DNA of 11,766 nt, taken from Planktomarina sp. GTDB lineage: Bacteria; Pseudomonadota; Alphaproteobacteria; Rhodobacterales; Rhodobacteraceae. Below are positions 7,615 through 11,766 of the stretch, in pieces. Within the stretch, counting starts at the first letter, position 1, and each line of letters begins with the position of its first letter. The notes below the pieces were generated by a model. It had not been told where the DNA came from, did not search any database, and worked only from the letters and a program-made list of their open reading frames with translations. Location of the stretch: positions 1 through 11,766 of the forward strand of contig JAKMFM010000147.1 of NCBI GenBank assembly GCA_022425445.1. Direction: 5' to 3'. The position numbers and the translations under genes are program-made.

Positions 7615-8162
7615 CCATGACTTTCATCATCTTGGCCGCACTCGCCTTGGCGCTTGGCCTGCGCCATGCAACCGGCTTCAGAGCCCAACGCCCGCAGCAC
7701 TATGTCGCCAGCACGCCTGTGTTCGACGTCAGAGAGATCCTCAAAGGGCCGATGCTTTGTGAAGGGGTGATCTATGGCCCCTTTGGCCGGGTCAGCACCC
7801 GCTTTGTCGCTCAGATGTTTGCAGAATGGCAGGGCAACGAAGGTCGTATGACTGAAGAGTTTCACTACGACAGCGGTACCATTCAGCATCGCGAATGGAC
7901 TTTGAAGCTCAGTGATGACGGCCAAATTCAAGCCACTGCACCAGATTTAATCGGGACAGGCCACGGGCAGCAATCGGGCGCAACTGTGATGCTTTCCTAT
8001 GAAATTAAACTAACCAAAGAGGCCGGTGGCCATGCGCTCAAGGTCACAGATTGGATGTATCTTATGGACAATGGCGCCATCATGAACCGGAGCCAGTTTC
8101 GAAAATTCGGCTTCAAAGTTGCAGAACTGGTCGCCACGATGCGACCTCTACCAGCGGTTTGA
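7611..8162 (+). CDS. DUF3833 family protein
   Basis: A 183-residue protein matching the DUF3833 pattern as I recall it: an N-terminal hydrophobic segment (about residues 3-17, FIILAALALALGL), then a soluble domain with FDVREILKGPMLCEGVIYGPFGRVSTRF (split here as FDVREILKGPMLCEG and VIYGPFGRVSTRF), EEFHYDSGT, REWTL, and a terminal DWMYLMDNGAIMNRSQFRKFG. The uncleaved-looking N-terminal helix suggests anchoring to the inner membrane with the rest in the periplasm; no lipobox cysteine is apparent. Alternating short polar and hydrophobic strands resemble a small beta-barrel or lipocalin-like fold, which is inference. The start overlaps the transporter stop by 4 bases (ATGA). The function is not established. 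The family recurs with DUF1365 and COG2907 genes in stress clusters. Confidence 0.85.
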   Translation: MTMTFIILAALALALGLRHATGFRAQRPQHYVASTPVFDVREILKGPMLCEGVIYGPFGRVSTRFVAQMFAEWQGNEGRMTEEFHYDSGTIQHREWTLKLSDDGQIQATAPDLIGTGHGQQSGATVMLSYEIKLTKEAGGHALKVTDWMYLMDNGAIMNRSQFRKFGFKVAELVATMRPLPAV

Positions 8163-8168
8163 TCCACG

Positions 8169-8903
8169 ATGAATTATACGGCAAAACGCTACTGGCTCAT
8201 AGGTGCCAGTGAGGGGCTTGGCCGGGCGCTTGCTCACAAGATGAGTGCCGCAGGCGCAGAGCTGATCCTATCGGCCCGCTCACAGACACGTTTGCAGGCC
8301 TTGGCCAATGCGCTTCCCGGCCCAGCCGAGGTTTTGCCTTTGGATCTGGCCGATAGCGCGTCTGTTGCAGCGGCTGGAGCGAGGTTGGGACATGTGGACG
8401 GGGTGGTTTTTCTAGCAGGAGTATATTGGCCCATGCCCGCACAAGATTGGAATGGCACACAGGCGATGACCATGGCCGACATCAACTTCACCGGCGCGTT
8501 TCGGGTGCTAGATCAAGTGATGGAGTCGTTTCTGGCGCGTGACGCCGGGCATATTGTGCTGACCGGCTCTCTTTCTGGGTTTCGCGGTCTTCCGGGTGCC
8601 ATTGGCTACGGACCCTCAAAAGCGGGGCTTATGGCCTTGGCAGAAAGCCTGCGCGCCGATTTGCACCGCACGGGGATCAAAGTACAACTGGCCAATCCCG
8701 GCTTTATTAAAACCCGCCTGACCGATAAAAATACATTTGCGATGCCCTTTATAATGTCGCCAGAACAAGCCGCCGATCACATGCTGCGCCACATGGAAAC
8801 TGCGCGATTTCAATACAGCTTTCCGCGTCTATTTTCTTGGGTTTTTCGAGGCAGTCGCTTTCTGCCTGACTGGCTATATTTCAAGATTTTTGGCAAGAAT
8901 TGA
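8169..8903 (+). CDS. Short-chain dehydrogenase/reductase (SDR)
   Basis: Classical SDR oxidoreductase of 244 residues using NAD(P)H on an unknown alcohol or ketone. The cofactor motif is GASEGLG (residues 12-18). Structural N106 sits in INFTGAF and the active site has S134 or S136 (TGSLSG), Y147 and K151 (YGPSK). PGFIKTRLT follows as the usual PG motif. The position normally holding NNAG reads FLAG (81-84), a mild deviation. Residues after about 205 are hydrophobic and aromatic (FSWVFRGSRFLPDWLYFKIFG), which could reflect membrane association. It is the last gene of the operon, 6 bases after the DUF3833 stop and the only junction in the operon without overlap. A terminator lies about 140 bases downstream. 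A role in lipid or aldehyde reduction fits the context but is not proven. Confidence 0.93.
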   Translation: MNYTAKRYWLIGASEGLGRALAHKMSAAGAELILSARSQTRLQALANALPGPAEVLPLDLADSASVAAAGARLGHVDGVVFLAGVYWPMPAQDWNGTQAMTMADINFTGAFRVLDQVMESFLARDAGHIVLTGSLSGFRGLPGAIGYGPSKAGLMALAESLRADLHRTGIKVQLANPGFIKTRLTDKNTFAMPFIMSPEQAADHMLRHMETARFQYSFPRLFSWVFRGSRFLPDWLYFKIFGKN

Positions 8904-9045
8904 GGATTTCAAGACACCGCGTCTTTGCCCAATATCGATAGATGAGACCGCTGCATAACGCGCATTTCACGAAACCGCCATGGCCCGATAAAACTTATTT
9001 AAAACAGATAATTACGGAAGAATTGCCCGCCCAGTGGCAAAACTA
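8904..9045. other. Intergenic spacer before the terminator
   Basis: No coding region is supported here. A short perfect inverted repeat, AAGAC (8911-8915) and GTCTT (8921-8925), lies 7 bases past the SDR stop but is too weak to call a terminator. An AT-rich stretch (about 8989-9015) has no confident promoter. A small RNA ending at the 9046 hairpin is possible but unsupported. Confidence 0.4.
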
Positions 9046-9087
9046 GGCTGCGCCTGCCTGCCCCCCAGCAGGCGCAGCCCTATTTTT
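9046..9087. terminator. Strong rho-independent terminator, probably bidirectional
   Basis: A perfect 12-base-pair GC-rich stem (GGCTGCGCCTGC at 9046-9057 with GCAGGCGCAGCC at 9068-9079) encloses a 10-base C-rich loop. It is followed on the plus strand by a T run at 9083-9087, which terminates the SDR-ended operon. On the minus strand the hairpin is followed, after two other bases, by TTTT (complement of 9039-9043 area), and lies 21 bases past the stop of the saccharopine dehydrogenase gene. It therefore can serve both convergent operons. Confidence 0.9.
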
Positions 9088-9100
9088 CATCGTCTTTGAA

Positions 9101-10147
9101 TTATACAGAGGTCTTTAGATGGTGATCAAACTGTGCGCCTGCCTTGCTCCAAACGCCCTGCGCCATATCGTGCAAACCCAGTAAGCTTGGCAAAAGCTGT
9201 GCAGCAAAATCCTCCGAGCTTTCACGCGGCAAAAGTGACGGCAAATTATCAATCGCCGTGACATCCAAAATCGGAGTATCATGAACGCGCAATGCGGGAT
9301 GCTCCCAGCTTGTGGTGCGGTCATAAACTTTTATGGGAGAAAAGGCATTGCCCGGGTCGCATGCAATGTCGCCAATCACCCGAAGATTCCGCGGCGCACT
9401 TGCGGCGGAGGCCGATACAAACTCTGGAGTTGACGCGCTAGCAAGGATGCAATTGAGAAAAATATCATGGGTCAAAATTTCCGGGAATGGCCCACCCTGA
9501 GAAGTTTGTGCAATATCCCAGCCGGTCACTTCGGCGCCTATGGCGTCGCAAAAATCACGCGCACCGCGGCCCACCCGGCCCAGCGCCCCGATAATGATCA
9601 CCTTTGGCCGCGCGTCCGTGCCGAGATCTTCGGCGATATGGTTTTGCAGTGCCCCTGCGGAGGGAAAGGTCTGCAAAGGGGCGCATAGCGCGCGGCTGCG
9701 TGCCGCCGCCCAGCATTTGAGCGCAACGGCCGCCCCAGCATATCCAGCCCAATAGCCGAAGGCTGCGACGCGCCGCCCAGTGTCATCCGTGAGATATTCC
9801 AAATCATAAAGCCGCCCGCCCCCACGCTTAAATCGCTCCAACAAGCGCGCGCCGTCCGGCTGGCCCTTATAGGCATGACCAAACATGATGTGGCGATGCA
9901 CCAACGGGGTGTCGTCTTCTGGCAACTCTTTCAATCCGAAGATGATCGCATCTTTGGGGGCCGTCCGCCAGGATCCTGTGGCGGCCAAGCTGCACCCAGT
10001 GTAATCGGCCAGCGCAATAGCCCGAGACGGATCTTCTTCCAAAGTCACCTGAAACCCGGCTTGCACAAGCGCTGTGACACCGCCCGGGGTCACGCCCACG
10101 CGTTGCTCATTCGGACGCTCTTCTGCGCGAATCCAAACGTGGGTCAT
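9101..10147 (-). CDS. Saccharopine dehydrogenase, NAD+, L-lysine-forming type (Lys1-like)
   Basis: Predicted cytosolic NAD-dependent oxidoreductase of the AlaDH/PNT-like saccharopine dehydrogenase family, which interconverts saccharopine with lysine and 2-oxoglutarate. The 348 residues (yeast Lys1 is about 370) carry the substrate-domain motifs RAEERPNEQRVGVTP (7-21), GLKELP with K73, and MFGHAYKGQ with H91. By alignment from memory these match the catalytic Lys and His of yeast Lys1. A Rossmann segment GALGRVGRG (187-195) is followed by W210-D211, and NLPSLLPRES (301-310) closes the active site. The start codon overlaps the GST stop by 4 bases (ATGA). No saccharopine reductase (glutamate-forming) or alpha-aminoadipate gene is in view, so it may act in lysine breakdown or on another amino acid. 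The family call is firm; the physiological role is not. Confidence 0.92.
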   Translation of the reverse strand: MTHVWIRAEERPNEQRVGVTPGGVTALVQAGFQVTLEEDPSRAIALADYTGCSLAATGSWRTAPKDAIIFGLKELPEDDTPLVHRHIMFGHAYKGQPDGARLLERFKRGGGRLYDLEYLTDDTGRRVAAFGYWAGYAGAAVALKCWAAARSRALCAPLQTFPSAGALQNHIAEDLGTDARPKVIIIGALGRVGRGARDFCDAIGAEVTGWDIAQTSQGGPFPEILTHDIFLNCILASASTPEFVSASAASAPRNLRVIGDIACDPGNAFSPIKVYDRTTSWEHPALRVHDTPILDVTAIDNLPSLLPRESSEDFAAQLLPSLLGLHDMAQGVWSKAGAQFDHHLKTSV

Positions 10148-10743
10148 AAAAGGCCTTTCTCAGCCATCCTGGCAACCGAGGGACGCGCAGCAACCGACTG
10201 TTGCAGCTGTGCCAACTTGGGGTAATTTTGGATCTCCACCGCATCACCAGCGAACCATTGTGTAATGGCAAAAAGATGGGCGTCGGCCGGGGTGAACTGT
10301 GCTCCAAATATATAAGGCCCGATGATCAAATCCTCCACATAGGCACAGCTTTCGGCCATGGTTTGCGGAACTTTCGCTCTCATATCGTCATAGGAGGTTT
10401 CCAGATCAGCCCAGCGATACCCCCGCAATTTATGTGCATGGTTTATATGCATGGTTGCGGCAAGATAATAGGAGATCTCCCGATGCTTGGCGCATTCAAA
10501 CGCATCCTTTGGCAGCAGATGTGGGGCGATATATTCCAGAATCGCCGCCGTCTCGGTCAATATTCCACCCGCGGTGACCAAAGCTGGAACGCGGCCCTTC
10601 GGGTTAATCTCCAAATAGGCCTGACTGCGCTGTTCATTGGCCGCAAAATCAATCAAACACAGCTCATAACCGGCCTCTATTTCCTCCAGTACAAGCGCAA
10701 CTGCTACAGAAATAGTGCCCTTATTGGCAAAAAGTTTTAGCAT
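10144..10743 (-). CDS. Glutathione S-transferase family protein
   Basis: Cytosolic GST-fold protein of 199 residues. The N-terminal thioredoxin-like domain begins MLKLFANKGTISVAVAL. It contains the cis-proline segment KGRVPALV (about 50-57) and the glutathione-binding LTETAAILEYIAP (about 62-74). The alpha-helical C-terminal domain follows, with FTPADAHLFAITQWF as the N-capping box region. The sequence resembles bacterial beta-class-like GSTs with Gly-Thr-Ile-Ser at the catalytic turn, where the family often uses Ser or Cys; here a serine is present and no cysteine. The substrate is unknown. The frame is open to a TTG at 10755, but the ATG at 10743 has GGA 7 bases upstream and aligns with family N-termini, so it is chosen. 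It lies 20 bases after the histidine phosphatase stop and overlaps the next gene by 4 bases. Confidence 0.92.
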   Translation of the reverse strand: MLKLFANKGTISVAVALVLEEIEAGYELCLIDFAANEQRSQAYLEINPKGRVPALVTAGGILTETAAILEYIAPHLLPKDAFECAKHREISYYLAATMHINHAHKLRGYRWADLETSYDDMRAKVPQTMAESCAYVEDLIIGPYIFGAQFTPADAHLFAITQWFAGDAVEIQNYPKLAQLQQSVAARPSVARMAEKGLL

Positions 10744-10763
10744 TTTTTGTTCCAATTCATGTA

Positions 10764-11423
10764 TTAAATCACTGTTCGTGCATAACGGCGGTCGGCGGCA
10801 TCCAGATGCGGCGTGCCGTTATAACTTGCCATTTGCGTCGCCCCTTTTGCAATTGAAAAGCGATGTATCGAAGAATTGTGGATAGGCAGCATCACCTGTG
10901 AAAATCCCTCCGGCCCAAGGGATAAATGCCGGGCAATCGACATACCAATCACGCCGCCAGAAGTGATCACCAAACTGCGGCCACCCAGGCCGGCAAGCTC
11001 CGACATTACTTGAGCGAAGCGATCTGCAAAGCTGTGGTAGCTTTCATGGGCATTGTCCAACCGGCCAGCATGCCAAGCGGTGAAAAGCCGTGGCACATGC
11101 TGGGCAAACTCTTCCGCTGAGTTGGGTAAAGGCTCGCCTGTTTGTGCTTGATATTCTTTGGCCAAATCAAAATAGCGTAGCTCATTCACTCGGGCATCAA
11201 TCTCGATGCTCAGCGACAGACCTAACCCCGCCGCAGTCTCTTGATGCCGCCGAAGATTGCCACAAATCATCCGATCAAATTTACTATTTTGGGCGCGCAG
11301 ATAAACGCCCAGCCAAGCCGACTGTTGATGACCTGTAGCGGAAAGCTTGTCATAGCTGTCCTCATCTTTGGCACCGGTATTGGCTTGTCCATGGCGGATC
11401 AATATAATTTCATTTTGACTCAT
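10764..11423 (-). CDS. Histidine phosphatase (phosphoglycerate mutase-like) family protein
   Basis: A 219-residue member of the histidine phosphatase superfamily, which uses a phospho-histidine intermediate. LIRHGQAN puts the RHG catalytic motif at residues 10-12. CGNLRRHQET (54-63) supplies the second phosphate-binding arginine and ET, and NELRYFD (80-86) has the acid/base glutamate. The usual SHGG motif that carries the second catalytic histidine reads TSGG at 154-157, so that His is replaced by Ser155. This makes phosphoglycerate mutase activity doubtful; a phosphatase with altered chemistry or a non-classical role is more likely. The substrate is not readable. First gene of a probable three-gene minus-strand operon (phosphatase, GST, saccharopine dehydrogenase). 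Its ATG has only a weak GAG upstream, and a 10-base palindrome begins 7 bases before it. Confidence 0.9.
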   Translation of the reverse strand: MSQNEIILIRHGQANTGAKDEDSYDKLSATGHQQSAWLGVYLRAQNSKFDRMICGNLRRHQETAAGLGLSLSIEIDARVNELRYFDLAKEYQAQTGEPLPNSAEEFAQHVPRLFTAWHAGRLDNAHESYHSFADRFAQVMSELAGLGGRSLVITSGGVIGMSIARHLSLGPEGFSQVMLPIHNSSIHRFSIAKGATQMASYNGTPHLDAADRRYARTVI

Positions 11424-11429
11424 AGCTCT

Positions 11430-11439
11430 GAGTTAACTC
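11430..11439. repeat. Perfect 10-base palindrome upstream of the histidine phosphatase gene
   Basis: GAGTTAACTC is its own reverse complement and ends 7 bases from the phosphatase ATG at 11423. It could be an operator or chance; a perfect 10-mer palindrome is not rare. Confidence 0.3.
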
Positions 11440-11533
11440 GCTTTGCCGGTTTTGCCAATCGGCTTGAAATGACGTGCATCAGAAACTCACCTTGGCGTAA
11501 ATTTGGCTATGCCTGTCGCGTATGGCACCTTTT

Positions 11534-11553
11534 TTGACCAACAAACTGGTCTA
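11534..11553 (+). promoter_or_regulatory. Interrupted inverted repeat upstream of formate dehydrogenase (possible operator)
   Basis: TTGACCA (11534-11540) and TGGTCTA (11547-11553) pair at six of seven positions across a 6-base spacer. It lies about 30 bases before the formate dehydrogenase start, where a regulator could act. The spacing would suit a LysR-type T-N11-A half-site, which is inference. No convincing -35/-10 pair was identified in 11424-11582. Confidence 0.35.
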
Positions 11554-11570
11554 TCAAGAGAAAGATTCGC

Positions 11571-11575
11571 AGGAG
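11571..11575 (+). promoter_or_regulatory. Ribosome binding site of formate dehydrogenase
   Basis: AGGAG lies 7 bases before the ATG at 11583. This is the clearest Shine-Dalgarno sequence in the window and fixes the start. Confidence 0.85.
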
Positions 11576-11582
11576 ACGTTCG

Positions 11583-11766
11583 ATGTCAGATACAGTCACT
11601 TTCACCCTTGATGGCGCAGAGGTGTCGGCCCCTGCTGGGCAAACGATTTGGGACGTCACCAAAGGCCAGGGCTTTATAATTCCCCATCTATGTCACCGCG
11701 ACGAGCCAGGATACCGATCCGACGGCAATTGCCGCGCCTGTATGGTCGAGGTCGAAGGGGAACGGA
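11583..11766 (+). CDS. fdsA/fdhF: NAD-dependent formate dehydrogenase alpha subunit, N-terminal part (3' truncated)
   Basis: Start of the molybdo/tungsto formate dehydrogenase large subunit, which oxidises formate to CO2. The first 61 residues form the N-terminal ferredoxin-like domain that holds a [2Fe-2S] cluster: FTLDGAEVSAPAGQTIWDV, then IPHLCHRDEPGYRSDGNCRACMVEVEGE given as HLCHRDEPGYRSDG and NCRACMVEVEGE. C37, C50 and C53 are visible cluster ligands; a fourth would lie past the window end. This is the same fold as the start of NuoG. The GYRSDGNCRACMVE form is characteristic of Fds/FdhF-type formate dehydrogenases in alphaproteobacteria. A strong AGGAG at 7 bases supports the start. The gene is divergent from the histidine phosphatase, with 159 bases between their start codons. 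The gene runs off the right edge, so subunit type and cofactor domain cannot be checked. Confidence 0.85.
   Translation, partial: MSDTVTFTLDGAEVSAPAGQTIWDVTKGQGFIIPHLCHRDEPGYRSDGNCRACMVEVEGER

Noticed and set aside
8911..8925. AAGAC/GTCTT hairpin just after the SDR stop as a terminator
   Set aside because: The stem is only 5 bp, and the following TTT is short and partly within the stem; the 9046 hairpin is far stronger.
10201..10740. 179-codon plus-strand open frame opposite the GST gene
   Set aside because: It is almost exactly antisense to the GST, has no recognisable domain, and no ribosome binding site was seen.
11534..11557. Housekeeping promoter with TTGACC and TATCAA before formate dehydrogenase
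   Set aside because: The spacer is only 12 bases, too short for a sigma-70 promoter.
1..11766. Mobile elements, CRISPR, tRNA or rRNA genes
   Set aside because: No terminal repeats, transposase-like proteins, regularly spaced repeats or RNA-gene signatures were seen; the composition looks uniform by eye.

Overview
The window reads as a chromosomal segment of a marine alphaproteobacterium of the Rhodobacteraceae (Roseobacter-like). Reasons: an ECF sigma factor plus ChrR-type zinc anti-sigma factor of the Rhodobacter singlet-oxygen (RpoE/ChrR) kind, a MutL with an endonuclease motif, a formate dehydrogenase start of the Fds/FdhF type, and moderate GC with dense gene packing. This placement is inference from protein similarity recalled from memory; no search was run. 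There are no tRNA, rRNA, insertion sequence, phage or CRISPR signatures.

Layout. (1) Positions 1-2909, plus strand: the 5'-truncated mutL followed by rmuC, a DNA-repair pair with a 4-base stop/start overlap. (2) Positions 2904-4201, minus strand: rpoE then chrR, translationally overlapped. chrR converges on rmuC so tightly that both stop codons lie in one 6-base palindrome. (3) Positions 4202-4322: a short divergent control region in which I read two sigma-E-like promoters facing away from each other, one for rpoE-chrR and one for the operon to the right. (4) Positions 4323-8903, plus strand: a five-gene operon (COG2907 flavoprotein, DUF1365, GPH/MFS transporter, DUF3833, SDR oxidoreductase). 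It ends at a strong hairpin at 9046-9087 that is probably used from both sides. (5) Positions 9101-11423, minus strand: histidine phosphatase, glutathione S-transferase and saccharopine dehydrogenase (lysine-forming type), probably one operon. (6) Positions 11583-11766, plus strand: the start of an NAD-dependent formate dehydrogenase alpha subunit, cut by the window edge.

The most interesting unit is regions 2-4. A sensor (ChrR) and sigma factor (RpoE) appear to control their own synthesis and a divergently transcribed set of poorly characterised membrane/lipid-type proteins. In Rhodobacter sphaeroides the RpoE regulon answers singlet oxygen, and genes of this neighbourhood have been linked to ChrR turnover and furan fatty acid synthesis. 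That supports a membrane-lipid stress module here, but the exact reactions of DUF1365, DUF3833, the GPH transporter and the SDR are not shown by the sequence.
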